From positions 1-64,000 of the forward strand of contig NZ_CAJNBL010000002.1 in NCBI RefSeq assembly GCF_905221025.1: DNA of 64,000 nt. The letters are read 5' to 3'. The position numbers and the translations under genes were made by a program. A model generated the notes under the pieces. The model ran no database searches, had not been told where the DNA came from, and saw only the letters and a program-made list of their open reading frames with translations. Each line of letters opens with the position of its first letter. Within the stretch, counting starts at the first letter, position 1. Shown piece after piece: positions 44,740 to 55,843 of the stretch. The DNA is from Candidatus Nitrotoga fabula. GTDB lineage: Bacteria; Pseudomonadota; Gammaproteobacteria; Burkholderiales; Gallionellaceae.

Positions 44740-47186
44740 GCAAGCCAGTATTGCGTACGCTGATTATTGAAGATTCGGAAGATGATGCTTTCCTGTTAGT
44801 ACGATTCTTGCAACAGACCTATGAACTCAAACATATACGGGTAGATAGTGCCGATGGGTTAAAAAAGGCCCTGCAAGATGGCGAGTGGGACCTGGTGCTT
44901 TCCGATCATGCCATGCCTGGATTTGATTCATTTTCTGCATTAAAAATTGTTCAGCAAAGCAGGCATGATTTGCCATTTATTATTGTTTCCGGAGCGATAG
45001 GGGAAGATCTTGCAGTGGCTGCTATCAAGGCCGGAGCGCATGACTACCTGTTGAAGAGTAATCTGAAACGTCTGATTCCCGCCATAGAGCGTGAACTTCA
45101 GGCAGCTGAAGCAAGACGCCTCCAGTTTCAGACTGAGCAACGTTTCCGCGCAACATTTGAGCAGGCAGCTGTAGGTATTGCGCATGTCGGGCTAGATGGA
45201 CGCTGGTTGCGGGTTAATCACAAACTTTGCGTGATTTCCGGCTACTCTGAAGATGAGTTGTTAGCTCGAGACCATTCCAGTATTACTTATCCTAACGATT
45301 TGAACGAAGAACTTGCCAGCATAAAACAAATTCTGACAGGTGAAGTCCCGAGTTCCACCAAAGAAATACGCTATGTCCGTAAGGATGGTTCACTGGTATG
45401 GGTGAATTTAACATGGTCCCTTACTCGTACCAGTATGGGCGAACCGGATTACATTATTGAGGTGATCGAGGATATTACAGAACGGAAGGAGGCCACGGAA
45501 CGGCTTCGCTTGTTCGCCCGAATATTTGACACCATCAATGAAGGGGTTGTCGTGACGGATGCAAGCAACCATATCCTGTTTGTTAATCCGGCATTTTCCG
45601 AAATTACTGGGTATAGTCCGGCCGAAGCGATCGGAAAAGATCCTAATATGCTGCACTCTGGTTTGATGGACCAGATTTTTTACGACAAGATGTGGCAGAG
45701 TATCAGGAAAACAGGACGATGGCAGGGTGAAATAAGCGATCGGCGCAAAAATGGAGAGAGTTATGTAGAGTGGCTGAGTATTAGTGCCCTGAAGGACAAG
45801 CAAGGAGAGCACAGTCACTATATTGCTGTAATTTCAGACATTAGCGAGCGTAAGGCTGCAGAAGAACGCATGGTTTATATTGCGCAGCACGATTTTCTCA
45901 CTGGTCTTCCCAATCGGATGGTGCTGCATGACCGTCTCACGCAGGCAATAGCCCATGCTGAACGTGAGCAGCGCAAGGTAGCAGTTATGTTTCTGGACCT
46001 GGATCGTTTTAAAGTAATAAATGATACATTGGGTCATCTTGTCGGGGATAAACTGTTGAAAATTGTTGCCGACCGCATCAGCAGTGTTGCTCGCATTACG
46101 GATACCGTAAGTCGGTTAGGCGGCGATGAATTTGCCGTATTGTTGACATACGTAGATCATGCCGATGATCTCGGGGCCATTGCATTGAAAATTCTGAAAT
46201 GTGTTTCTGGACCTTGCGTGATAGATGGTAATGAAATAGAAGTCACAACCAGCGTGGGAATCAGCGTATTTCCTGAAGATGGGAATGATAGTGAATCCCT
46301 GCTTGCGCATGCCGATGCGGCAATGTATCAAGCCAAGCTAAATGGAAGAAATAATTATCAGTTTTTCACTCATGACATGAACAGACGTTCTCTCGAACGC
46401 ATGTCGATGAAAAACAAATTGAGTCATGCTTTAGAACGGGACGAGCTCTATCTGCTTTACCAGCCCCAAGTGGATTTGCAAAGTGGCCATGTTGTCGGCG
46501 CAGAGGCGTTGGTGCGTTGGGATCACCCCATGTATCAAAATGTATTGCCATCGCAGTTCATTCCTATCGCGGAAGAAAACGGCCTGATTCCCCAAATCGG
46601 GGAGTGGGTTTTACGTGAGGCATGCCGTCAGAATCAAGTTTGGCGTATGCAAGGTTTGAAAGAGATCACCATGGCGGTCAATCTTTCAACCATACAATTC
46701 CGGCAAAAAAATCTTGGTGAAACGATCAAGTTGATTTTACGTGAAAGTGGTTTGCCTCCTTCTGGCCTGGAACTTGAAATTACCGAAGGTAGCGTTATGC
46801 ATGATGCGGAAGCTGCAATTTTGCTTCTGGAAGATATGAAATCCATGGGATTAAAATTGTCAGTCGATGATTTTGGCACAGGTTATTCCAGTTTAAGCTA
46901 CCTCAAGCGGTTCCCAATTGATAAATTCAAGATTGATCAATCCTTTGTGCACGATCTGGCCACTGACAGGGATAGCGCAGTGATTGTAAGCGCGATTATC
47001 ACCCTGGCACATGGGCTTCATTTAAAAGTAATTGCCGAAGGGGTTGAAACCGCAGAGCAGGTGGCCTTCCTGAAAAAACAAGGATGTGACGAAGTTCAGG
47101 GATATTACTTTGGAAAGCCAATGAGCGCGGAGCAATTCACCCTGCTTCTGGTTTCAGGGAAAGAGTTGCCGAGGTTGCAAGGTTGA
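44736..47186 (+). CDS. REC-PAS-PAS-GGDEF-EAL cyclic-di-GMP signalling protein
   Basis: 816 residues. Order: receiver domain at about 5-125 (IIEDSEDDAFLLVRFLQQ, phospho-Asp in LVLSDHAMPGFDSFS), PAS at about 140-255, PAS at about 265-380, GGDEF at about 395-550 with intact RLGGDEFAVLL, and EAL at about 565-810 with GAEALVRWDHP and DDFGTGYSSLSYLKRFPIDK. Both the cyclase and phosphodiesterase motifs look intact, so it could make or break c-di-GMP; in such hybrids phosphodiesterase activity often dominates. The receiver is of the histidine-kinase partner type. With the two upstream genes it forms a three-gene pathway from haem sensor to c-di-GMP (inference), which could control exopolysaccharide or motility. 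Confidence 0.93.
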   Translation: MSKPVLRTLIIEDSEDDAFLLVRFLQQTYELKHIRVDSADGLKKALQDGEWDLVLSDHAMPGFDSFSALKIVQQSRHDLPFIIVSGAIGEDLAVAAIKAGAHDYLLKSNLKRLIPAIERELQAAEARRLQFQTEQRFRATFEQAAVGIAHVGLDGRWLRVNHKLCVISGYSEDELLARDHSSITYPNDLNEELASIKQILTGEVPSSTKEIRYVRKDGSLVWVNLTWSLTRTSMGEPDYIIEVIEDITERKEATERLRLFARIFDTINEGVVVTDASNHILFVNPAFSEITGYSPAEAIGKDPNMLHSGLMDQIFYDKMWQSIRKTGRWQGEISDRRKNGESYVEWLSISALKDKQGEHSHYIAVISDISERKAAEERMVYIAQHDFLTGLPNRMVLHDRLTQAIAHAEREQRKVAVMFLDLDRFKVINDTLGHLVGDKLLKIVADRISSVARITDTVSRLGGDEFAVLLTYVDHADDLGAIALKILKCVSGPCVIDGNEIEVTTSVGISVFPEDGNDSESLLAHADAAMYQAKLNGRNNYQFFTHDMNRRSLERMSMKNKLSHALERDELYLLYQPQVDLQSGHVVGAEALVRWDHPMYQNVLPSQFIPIAEENGLIPQIGEWVLREACRQNQVWRMQGLKEITMAVNLSTIQFRQKNLGETIKLILRESGLPPSGLELEITEGSVMHDAEAAILLLEDMKSMGLKLSVDDFGTGYSSLSYLKRFPIDKFKIDQSFVHDLATDRDSAVIVSAIITLAHGLHLKVIAEGVETAEQVAFLKKQGCDEVQGYYFGKPMSAEQFTLLLVSGKELPRLQG

Positions 47187-47346
47187 ACTTTTTGAGGTCA
47201 TTTCAATTAGTGTGCGGATGAGCGACAGCGGCTTTTGCTATTTATTTCTCCGCCAGGGAAATCAGGGATGCGATCTATCGGTTTCGGGTGTTATTATCCG
47301 TTAATTGTGAAGAGCAAAAATAATTGTTTGATAAATTGGTGAACAG

Positions 47347-50073
47347 ATGAATAGCAGTGAAATACGTCTGAAATTTCTAGAATACTTTGCTTCCCAAGGA
47401 CACACCGTCGTACCTTCAAGCCCGCTGGTTCCAGGCAATGACCCCACGTTATTGTTCACCAATTCCGGTATGGTGCAGTTCAAAGACTGTTTTCTGGGTC
47501 ATGACATGCGTCCCTATATCCGCGCTGCCTCCTCGCAGCGGTGTGTACGCGCAGGTGGAAAGCATAACGATCTGGAGAATGTAGGTTATACCGCGCGTCA
47601 TCATACTTTTTTTGAGATGCTTGGTAATTTCAGTTTTGGAGATTATTTTAAGCATAGTGCCATAAAGTATGCATGGGAATTGCTTACTCAGGTTTACAAG
47701 CTGCCTGCCGAAAAACTCTGGGTAACGGTTTACGAAGAAGATGATGAAGCTTATGGCATATGGGCTAACGAGATTGGGGTTCCTACAGCACGCATTGTAC
47801 GTATCGGGGATAAGCCGGGTATGCGGTATGTCTCTGATAATTTTTGGCAAATGGCAGATACAGGCCCTTGTGGCCCCTGCTCAGAAATTTTCTATGACCA
47901 TGGGCCTGAGGTATGGGGGGGGCCGCCGGGTAGCGCAGAGGCAGATGGCGATCGCTATATCGAGATATGGAATCTGGTGTTCATGCAGTACAACCGTGAC
48001 GAAAATGGTGTGATGCATTCCTTGCCCAAACCATCCGTGGATACGGGAATGGGGCTTGAAAGAATTGCTGCAGTATTGCAGCAAGTACATTCCAATTATG
48101 ATATCGACCTGTTTCAGAACCTGATTTGTGCTGCTGCCCGTGAAACTAATACCAGTGACCTTACGAATAACTCACTGAAGGTAATTGCCGACCACATTCG
48201 TGCCTGTTCTTTTTTAATCGTGGATGGGGTGATTCCTGGAAATGAAGGACGCGGCTATGTATTACGTCGCATTATTCGCCGTGCAATCAGACATGGTTAT
48301 AAACTGGGTTGTCGTGCAGCGTTTTTTCACGGAATGGTAAAAGATCTTGCCAAGGAGATGGGGGGGGCGTACCCTGAACTGGTCGATGTGCAGGCAAATG
48401 TAACCGAGATTTTGCGCGTCGAAGAAGAAAGGTTTTTTGAGACAATCGAGCATGGCATGAAAATTCTTGAGGCAGAACTTGGGAATATTACATCCGACCG
48501 GCGCGATGAAGCGGCAACTGGAGGTGCGAAGGTAAGAGAAAGCATACTTTATCACGCTCCTGTTCTTTCTGGCCAGGTTGCTTTTACATTACATGATACT
48601 TATGGCTTCCCGCTTGACCTGACCCAGGATGTTTGTCGTGAGCATGGAGTGATTGTTGATGATGCCGGTTTTGAGCATGCCATGACGCGACAACGTGAAC
48701 AGGCAAGAGCTGCAGGGAAATTCAAATTGACGACAGGCCTTGAATACGAGGGAGTCAAAACGCAATTTCATGGTTATGAACAACTGATTGCACACGGCAA
48801 AATAGTGGCGCTATATAAAAATAACGTGGCAGTACAGGAATTGTCAGCTTCTGAATCTGGGATTGTAGTTCTGGACAATACCCCGTTTTATGCAGAATCT
48901 GGTGGACAGGTGGGAGATATCGGCGTATTGAAAACTGCTTTTAGCAGCTCTGTTTTTCAGGACAAGGGCACCAGAGACGAATCAAGGTCTGCGTTTTTTG
49001 TTGTGGAAGACACTCAGAAGATTCAAGCCGACGTTTTTGGTCACCATGGGCAGGTAAAAAGCGGTACGTTGAAGCTGGGTGATATGGTTGATGCAATAGT
49101 TGATCAGGCTGCGCGCGCACGCATCATGCGCAATCACTCAGTTACGCACCTAATGCACAGGGCACTGCGAGATGTCTTGGGAAGCCATGTGCAACAGAAA
49201 GGGTCACTGGTTGACCAGACAAAAACCCGTTTTGACTTTTGCCATCATGCACCAATGACTGAGATGCAGATTTGCGCGGTGGAAAATCGGGTAAATCAGG
49301 CTATTCAGGCCAATACCGAAGTGTGCGCAAAGGTTCTCCCATATGATGCAGCAATCAAGTTGGGAGCCATGGCGTTATTTGGTGAAAAGTATGGAGATGA
49401 AGTGCGAGTGCTGAGCATGGGGGAATATTCCACGGAATTATGCGGTGGTACCCATGTGCAGCGTACTGGCGATATTGGCTTGTTCAAAATTGTCATGGAG
49501 GCTGGCGTGGCAGCTGGCATCCGGCGTATTGAGGCAATCAGTGGAGAGAATGCCGTGAAATGGGCTCAACAGCTGGATGCAACCATAAAGGAGACTGCAG
49601 CCGCATTAAAGGTGCAGCCTAACGAGCTGACTCAGCGCATCGACCAGTTACAGAACTCGATGAAAATGCTGGAAAAGGAACTTGTCAGCCTGAAGTCAAA
49701 AATGGCATCTTCGCAGGGTGAAGAACTATTCAATCAGGCAATAGAAATTGGAAATGCGAAAGTGCTGGCTGCAATCCTGCAGGGAGCAGATAACAGAATG
49801 CTGCGTGAAACAATGGACAAGCTGAAAGATAAACTTAAATCGGCGGCTATAGTGCTGGCTTCCGTAGCCGACGGGAAAGTGATGCTTATTGCTGGTGTAA
49901 CTCCCGATCTTACTGGCAGAGTTAAAGCCGGAGAGTTGGTAAATATGGTAGCGCAACAGGTTGGTGGAAAGGGTGGCGGTCGCGCAGATATGGCGCAGGC
50001 AGGAGGAACACAGCCAGAATCCCTGCCAGCAGCGCTTGCTTCTGTATCAGACTGGGTAAAAGGAAAGCTATAG
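47347..50073 (+). CDS. alaS: alanyl-tRNA synthetase
   Basis: 908 residues, slightly longer than the usual about 875. The class II core has [20 protein letters not shown] and [14 protein letters not shown]; the editing domain has the zinc-type [16 protein letters not shown] and [13 protein letters not shown]; the C-Ala domain ends with [15 protein letters not shown]. Extra residues relative to E. coli fall around 380-400 (after TSDRRDEAA) and 530-560 ([17 protein letters not shown]). These insertions are in loops and no frame break is seen. It charges tRNA-Ala and edits Ser/Gly mischarging. Confidence 0.96.
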   Translation: MNSSEIRLKFLEYFASQGHTVVPSSPLVPGNDPTLLFTNSGMVQFKDCFLGHDMRPYIRAASSQRCVRAGGKHNDLENVGYTARHHTFFEMLGNFSFGDYFKHSAIKYAWELLTQVYKLPAEKLWVTVYEEDDEAYGIWANEIGVPTARIVRIGDKPGMRYVSDNFWQMADTGPCGPCSEIFYDHGPEVWGGPPGSAEADGDRYIEIWNLVFMQYNRDENGVMHSLPKPSVDTGMGLERIAAVLQQVHSNYDIDLFQNLICAAARETNTSDLTNNSLKVIADHIRACSFLIVDGVIPGNEGRGYVLRRIIRRAIRHGYKLGCRAAFFHGMVKDLAKEMGGAYPELVDVQANVTEILRVEEERFFETIEHGMKILEAELGNITSDRRDEAATGGAKVRESILYHAPVLSGQVAFTLHDTYGFPLDLTQDVCREHGVIVDDAGFEHAMTRQREQARAAGKFKLTTGLEYEGVKTQFHGYEQLIAHGKIVALYKNNVAVQELSASESGIVVLDNTPFYAESGGQVGDIGVLKTAFSSSVFQDKGTRDESRSAFFVVEDTQKIQADVFGHHGQVKSGTLKLGDMVDAIVDQAARARIMRNHSVTHLMHRALRDVLGSHVQQKGSLVDQTKTRFDFCHHAPMTEMQICAVENRVNQAIQANTEVCAKVLPYDAAIKLGAMALFGEKYGDEVRVLSMGEYSTELCGGTHVQRTGDIGLFKIVMEAGVAAGIRRIEAISGENAVKWAQQLDATIKETAAALKVQPNELTQRIDQLQNSMKMLEKELVSLKSKMASSQGEELFNQAIEIGNAKVLAAILQGADNRMLRETMDKLKDKLKSAAIVLASVADGKVMLIAGVTPDLTGRVKAGELVNMVAQQVGGKGGGRADMAQAGGTQPESLPAALASVSDWVKGKL

Positions 50074-50166
50074 CTTTGTTGCTGCCAGCAGAAATGGACA
50101 ATCATTGCGTATGTCCCGTTCCTGCTGGATAGCTTCCTGATGGCAGAAACTTGCTTTGGAAACAAG

Positions 50167-50715
50167 CTAATACCAGTAAGGCCACCTCCATCCATACCGT
50201 CCATCCCAAGTATTCCACGGATTATACCAGTAGGGACCATAATAGCCGTTAAAGTAGGGGTATGGTGGACCATAATAATAGGGGGAAAGCTGCGCCCATA
50301 AATAGACGGTTTCTGCCTTGATCTGCGGGTAGCGATATTCATATTCCCCGAGTTTGCGTGTGCTGATACCCTGAATGGTTCCGATAACTGTTATTTCCCG
50401 GCCTTTTGCATAGACGACAGGATCATAAAAGAGAGGAGTGCATGCGAGGAATCGTCCCGACGTAGCATCTGTTTCCAGAGGTCTTGCGCTTGAACCTAAT
50501 GGATAACTGACGACTTCAAAGCAAGTTTCGTCTTTTCCCGGCTCTGTATTGACTATCGTGCCACCCCAGCGCACACGCTGACCTTCAAGATTTTGGTTCT
50601 GGGCTGCAAGTGGAGTAACTTCTGCAAATGTGCCCACCAATAATTGATTCGGGACGGTGGAACACCCTGTTACCGCAATGGGAAGCATTATTAAAACAAA
50701 TGTCCGGAAATTCAT
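50167..50715 (-). CDS. Slp-family outer membrane lipoprotein, copy 1
   Basis: 182 residues from the ATG at 50715, which has AGGAGG six bases upstream; longer in-frame starts have none. Lipobox LPIAVTGCS puts the lipidated Cys at about residue 18, and Ser at +2 fits outer-membrane sorting. The body has QRVRWGGTIVNTEPGKDETC, GRFLACTPLFYDPVVYAKGR and EYEYRYPQIKAETVYLW, typical of Slp/YeaY proteins. The C-terminal 40 residues are very rich in Tyr, Trp, Gly and Pro. Slp proteins appear in starvation or acid stress; role in the outer membrane unclear. It is paralogous to the next gene. Confidence 0.9.
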   Translation of the reverse strand: MNFRTFVLIMLPIAVTGCSTVPNQLLVGTFAEVTPLAAQNQNLEGQRVRWGGTIVNTEPGKDETCFEVVSYPLGSSARPLETDATSGRFLACTPLFYDPVVYAKGREITVIGTIQGISTRKLGEYEYRYPQIKAETVYLWAQLSPYYYGPPYPYFNGYYGPYWYNPWNTWDGRYGWRWPYWY

Positions 50716-50807
50716 GGTAACCTCCTGATAGTTATTTATCATAATTCCACCAGACAAATCAGTATCTGGTTCCCTCTACTATATCAATCTAGGACCTTCA
50801 GTCCGGG

Positions 50808-51266
50808 TTATCCGGAATTTCGATTGCTGGAAAAATCGGAAATCCCATAATATGGAGCGGGTTTTGGCCATAGATAAACGGATTCTGCATTAATTTTCGG
50901 ATAAAGATATTCATATTCACCCACCCTGCGCGTGGTAGTGCCCTGGAGGATGCCGACAATGGTGACCTCTCGGCCTCTTGCATATACTTCCGGCTCGTAA
51001 AAACCGGGGACGCATGCAATGAAACGACCTGATCGCATGTCTGTTTCAGGAGATCTGACGCTAAAACCCAATGGATAGCTTATTACCTCAAAACAGGTTT
51101 CATTTCTGCCGGGTTCGGTATGTACGATGCTACCCCCCCACCGTACCCGCTGGCCGGAAAATTTTTCGATTTGAGCGGTATGGGGAGTAATGTCAGCAAT
51201 GGTTGGATCGGTAATGCATCCCGCGATTGCGAAAGGGAGTATAAATAGCAAAATCCGGTATTGCAT
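50808..51266 (-). CDS. Slp-family outer membrane lipoprotein, copy 2
   Basis: 152 residues from ATG 51266, with GGAGGG a few bases upstream. Lipobox FAIAGCI with Cys at about 17. The body matches copy 1 over most of its length (QRVRWGGSIVHTEPGRNETC, SYPLGFSVRSPETDMRSGRF, EYEYLYPKINAESVYLWPKP) but the aromatic-rich tail is missing and the protein ends at NRNSG. The two genes lie in tandem, 93 bases apart, on the same strand. Likely an operon from an old duplication. Confidence 0.9.
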   Translation of the reverse strand: MQYRILLFILPFAIAGCITDPTIADITPHTAQIEKFSGQRVRWGGSIVHTEPGRNETCFEVISYPLGFSVRSPETDMRSGRFIACVPGFYEPEVYARGREVTIVGILQGTTTRRVGEYEYLYPKINAESVYLWPKPAPYYGISDFSSNRNSG

Positions 51267-51402
51267 GACGCCCTCCTTATTATTATGCAGGCTAATTGTA
51301 ATCAAACTGCCTAGGATTGGGACTGTTTTTATATGATTGCTAAAATGAACAATTAGGTTAAAATCTCATGCTACGGTATTTTAAATATAAAGGAATTGAA
51401 TC

Positions 51403-51840
51403 GTGAAAATGAAATTTGCATTACCGATGTTTCTGCTAAGCGCATCCATTGGCTATGCGCATACTGCGATGGCAAGCTATTATGATGTCAAACCACTTGC
51501 GGTACAACGTGTTTATTTTATCGAACCCATGGATGGTGCGGTAGTTGAAAGCGAATTCAAAGTGGGAATGGGCGTGCAGGGAATGGAAGTCATGCCTGCT
51601 GGCACCATAGCAGAAAATACCGGACATCATCATCTTCTGATTGATGCCACGCAGCAGATCAATGCCGGGGAAACCATTCCAGCAGGGAGTGACAAGCATC
51701 TTCACTTCGGGAAAGGCCAAACGGAAACCAAGATAAAACTGGCTCCAGGCCCGCATACTCTGACATTACAATTCGCTAATGGCGCCCATGTTTCATATGG
51801 TGAAAAAATGCGAAGCACAATTCATGTGACTGTAAAATAA
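51403..51840 (+). CDS. secreted DUF4399 protein
   Basis: 145 residues from a GTG at 51403 (AAGGA at the right distance; the ATG two codons later is further from it). Signal peptide about residues 1-25 (FALPMFLLSASIGYAHTAMA). The mature part has RVYFIEPMDGAVVESEFKVG, the histidine cluster AENTGHHHLLIDA and HLHFGKGQTE, typical of DUF4399 proteins. Predicted periplasmic, function unknown; the HHH motif suggests metal binding (inference). It is divergent from the slp pair and followed by a hairpin terminator. Confidence 0.88.
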   Translation: MKMKFALPMFLLSASIGYAHTAMASYYDVKPLAVQRVYFIEPMDGAVVESEFKVGMGVQGMEVMPAGTIAENTGHHHLLIDATQQINAGETIPAGSDKHLHFGKGQTETKIKLAPGPHTLTLQFANGAHVSYGEKMRSTIHVTVK

Positions 51841-51859
51841 GACTTGGCCAGCCAGATCG

Positions 51860-51885
51860 AACGGCGGATTCATGTCCGCCGTTTT
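51860..51885 (+). terminator. hairpin terminator after the DUF4399 gene
   Basis: Stem AACGGCGGA (51860-51868) / TCCGCCGTT (51875-51883) with loop TTCATG and a short T-tract (TTTT from 51882). It is 20 bases after the stop codon. The T-run is short, so termination may be partial. Confidence 0.7.
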
Positions 51886-53310
<1,425 letters not shown>

Positions 53311-53314
53311 CAAT

Positions 53315-53878
53315 ATGGCGGAAAAAAAGGGGGCGACGTCACCCGATAGTGATCTGCTATTCCAGCAGGCAATGGAAGGAGTGACTCCTCTACCGTCCCT
53401 CAATAGGGTGGCTGCCATAAAACCTGTTCATCAGGCTCCGGCAAGAAATAACCCTCAAGTTACCCGGTCTTTGATTCCAGATAACCTTTCGGACAGTTTT
53501 GCTGAAGAAGAGGTTGCGCCAACCGAATTTTTACGTTCTGGAATGCCGAAAATGATTCTTCGTAAATTACGGCGAGGTCACTGGCAAATACAGGATATTC
53601 TTGATTTGCATGGCTATAACAAGGATGCCGCACGCAAAAGGCTGCTTGAATTTTTGTATGACGCAGTCGGGCGCAAACTGCGCTTCGTGTGCGTCATACA
53701 TGGCAAAGGTTGGCAAATGAATGGAAGGGAAGGCTTGCTGAAAAGTCATGTTCGGCACTGGTTGCCTCAACATCCGGATGTACTGGCATTTTCTGAAGCG
53801 CCAAGGAATGCCGGAGGGAGCGGTGCGGTTTGGGTACTGCTCAGAACAGGAGACAAGACCAGGAAAGTTTCAGGGTAA
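53315..53878 (+). CDS. Smr-domain protein (MutS2-type C-domain, YdaL-like)
   Basis: 187 residues from the ATG at 53315; the longer in-frame start at 53288 overlaps trxB. N-terminal about 90 residues are charged and probably disordered. The Smr domain is at about 105-185 with ILDLHGYNKDAARKRLLEFL (LDLHG) and VIHGKGWQMNGREGLLKSHV (HGKG). Smr domains bind or cleave nucleic acids; E. coli SmrA/SmrB are comparable, SmrB being the ribosome-rescue nuclease. The exact type is not decided here. Confidence 0.9.
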   Translation: MAEKKGATSPDSDLLFQQAMEGVTPLPSLNRVAAIKPVHQAPARNNPQVTRSLIPDNLSDSFAEEEVAPTEFLRSGMPKMILRKLRRGHWQIQDILDLHGYNKDAARKRLLEFLYDAVGRKLRFVCVIHGKGWQMNGREGLLKSHVRHWLPQHPDVLAFSEAPRNAGGSGAVWVLLRTGDKTRKVSG

Positions 53879-54130
53879 TTTAAAGCTGCAACGTGCTGAA
53901 TAAATGGAATGATTCTAGGCGCAATTTTTATCATGACAGACCCTGGACTTATCCACATTGCGCATCAGTTGATTACTGAGTTTTCCGTCGGTACATTGTC
54001 TTGACGGAAGAATGTAGTTTACATAGACTCCCTTCAATACAACCTACCTGTTGTCAGTTTCCCCAGGGAAAATGGTTGATGATCGTTTTATAATTTTTTA
54101 CAATTTTTATTTTGCTGAACAGGAAAACAA

Positions 54131-54484
54131 ATGCCTACCATAGAAGTCAATGGCAAGAACTATGAAACCGACAATGAAGGTTACCTTATCAATTTTAACG
54201 ATTGGGATCTGGATTTTGCAAAATTTGTTGCAAAGAAAGAGGAACTGGAATTAACGGACAATCACTGGGAGATACTCAATTTCTTGCGTATGTATTACCA
54301 ATACCATCAGACTCCCCCAAATATTCGTGAATTGACCCAGGCGGTCAGTGAAGAAATAGGAGAAGAAAAAGGCAAGAGCCCGTATCTCTATGACCTGTTC
54401 CCTGAAGGTCCTGCACAGCAGGGAAGTAAAATTGCCGGACTGCCACAGCTTTTTGTAGATCCGAATGAATATACCGTAATCTGA
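54131..54484 (+). CDS. TusE/DsrC-family protein lacking the C-terminal cysteines
   Basis: 117 residues. It has the whole DsrC fold signature: MPTIEVNGKNYETDNEGYLI, then WEILNFLRMYYQYHQTPPNI, IRELTQAV and the arm SKIAGLPQLFVDPNEYTVI. True DsrC has two conserved Cys in the C-terminal arm (CxxxAGLPKPTGCV) and TusE the last one; both are absent here. It cannot therefore carry persulfide in the usual way, and a regulatory or structural role as described for Cys-less DsrC homologues is more likely (inference). No dsr or tus genes are nearby. It lies upstream of a convergent terminator. Confidence 0.88.
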   Translation: MPTIEVNGKNYETDNEGYLINFNDWDLDFAKFVAKKEELELTDNHWEILNFLRMYYQYHQTPPNIRELTQAVSEEIGEEKGKSPYLYDLFPEGPAQQGSKIAGLPQLFVDPNEYTVI

Positions 54485-54544
54485 TCTCCAGCTGTCATAT
54501 TGGATTGAAACGGATTTTTCCGGAGTATGGTTTCTGGAATATGA

Positions 54545-54582
54545 AATGAACAATCCCGCAGCTTGTTGCGGGATTGTTCATT
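54545..54582. terminator. long bidirectional hairpin between convergent genes
   Basis: 16-bp perfect stem AATGAACAATCCCGCA (54545-54560) and TGCGGGATTGTTCATT (54567-54582) around loop GCTTGT. It lies 61 bases after the DsrC-like stop and 105 bases before the stop of the convergent Clp N-domain gene. There is no T-run on the plus side, so it may work as a bidirectional termination or mRNA-stabilising element. Confidence 0.65.
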
Positions 54583-54686
54583 GAGCCTGGTTGCTTGCCG
54601 TCATATGTGCTTTATGCACCCGGGATATACCAGGAATTTGCGCCAGGTTACCCCAACGTAAATTCCGTCCATTCTACAATTTGCGA

Positions 54687-55352
54687 TCAGCGTGCAGCCT
54701 TGGCTAGTGCAGCCAAGGTATCCGCTCCCAGATCTGGACTGTAAAAACCCAGATTTTCTCCGGTCTCATCGATGCTTACCATTGGCATTAATCCTGCAGC
54801 CAGAAGCGATTCGTTCTTGGCTACACGATGCGGGTCATGAGGGTCAGTGGTACCTTCATTGGTGTATATATCAGAACCTGCTGATTTTTCAGCTTTCTTT
54901 TCCATGAGATCTTCCAGCGAATATAACGCCCGCTGGTTCAGCAAGGATACTGCATAGGTGTCATATTCCCGCAGAAGGTAGGAAAGCACAAGGTTACCCT
55001 GGACACCCTTCTGGCCGGTCGATTTTACTTGAAGAATTGCACTTTGAATGACACGATGGAACGCGAGGGTAGGTTTTGCTGCAACCGCAGGCTGTTCGTC
55101 GGATCCACTGCTTTCCGGGACGAGAGGGGTATTCTGGTTTATGTGATCCACCAGCAGCTTGCGCAGCTCTTCAATGTCTTTGATTCCATGGGCTTGCAAC
55201 GTTTCTACCGCTGATACGTTATCAAGCATGGATAGCAGCAGGTGTTCCACGGAAAGGATTTTATGCCGGTTGTTGCGGGCATCTGTAATAATCTGGCGAA
55301 GACTGGTTTCCAGATCTTTTCCGAGCAAATCAGCCCGATAGAGTTTCCACAT
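54687..55352 (-). CDS. stand-alone Clp N-domain (ClpA/ClpC-like) protein without ATPase
   Basis: 221 residues. Residues about 8-150 form two helical Clp_N repeats (TDARNNRHKILSVEHLLLSM, then HRVIQSAILQVKSTGQKGVQ and LLREYDTYAVSLLNQ). The remaining 70 residues (SAGSDIYTNEGTTDPHDPHR and on) are acidic and flexible. No Walker motif, so not a complete ClpA. It could act as a substrate adaptor or competitor for a Clp machine, like ClpS-type partners or plant ClpT proteins (inference). Monocistronic, with its own region upstream. Confidence 0.82.
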   Translation of the reverse strand: MWKLYRADLLGKDLETSLRQIITDARNNRHKILSVEHLLLSMLDNVSAVETLQAHGIKDIEELRKLLVDHINQNTPLVPESSGSDEQPAVAAKPTLAFHRVIQSAILQVKSTGQKGVQGNLVLSYLLREYDTYAVSLLNQRALYSLEDLMEKKAEKSAGSDIYTNEGTTDPHDPHRVAKNESLLAAGLMPMVSIDETGENLGFYSPDLGADTLAALAKAAR

Positions 55353-55843
55353 GAACGATTCCTCCGGTTTGAATTATAGCGAATGACATTATGGTCATAG
55401 ACCTATGCCGTAGCCAGTTTACTGGCGGCCGGGTTAATTCCTGACCATTTGATTAAGTATATTATGAAAAGATATACCTAGCAAATGCAAGGACTTTCTG
55501 CGTGTGACCCGACTTGGACTTTCATGCATTCCCTTTGTGGATCATTGCATTTTTTTATCAAGTTTTTCAGATTTCAGGCAGGGTCGCCATACAAGGATAT
55601 TTGCGCAATCTTATCGTGTGATATCCAGATTGCTAAGAATTTGGTAAAAATTATTCGGGCAGGATAGAATCCATACTGTTAACAAAAATTTTCTATCGGA
55701 TTTTTTGCGGCAATTTCCCGGGATTATGTTTGTTTGCCAGCTTATATCTCTGAGACCTTGTCAATTTAGTGATTGAGTCAACCCACGAGTTGGCGCAATC
55801 CGAACGGATCTGTAACCGAAAGTTTATTTAGAGGTAAAACACT
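55353..55843. other. intergenic region, no gene seen
   Basis: 491 bases between divergent genes. No credible ORF or RNA. A ribosome binding site-like AGAGGTAA lies just before the ATG at 55844. Promoters of both flanking genes should be here. Confidence 0.35.

Noticed and set aside
54545-54582. The 16-bp hairpin as an ordinary one-way terminator of the DsrC-like gene
   Set aside because: There is no T-run on either side directly after the stem, so it is listed as a hairpin between convergent genes with reduced confidence.
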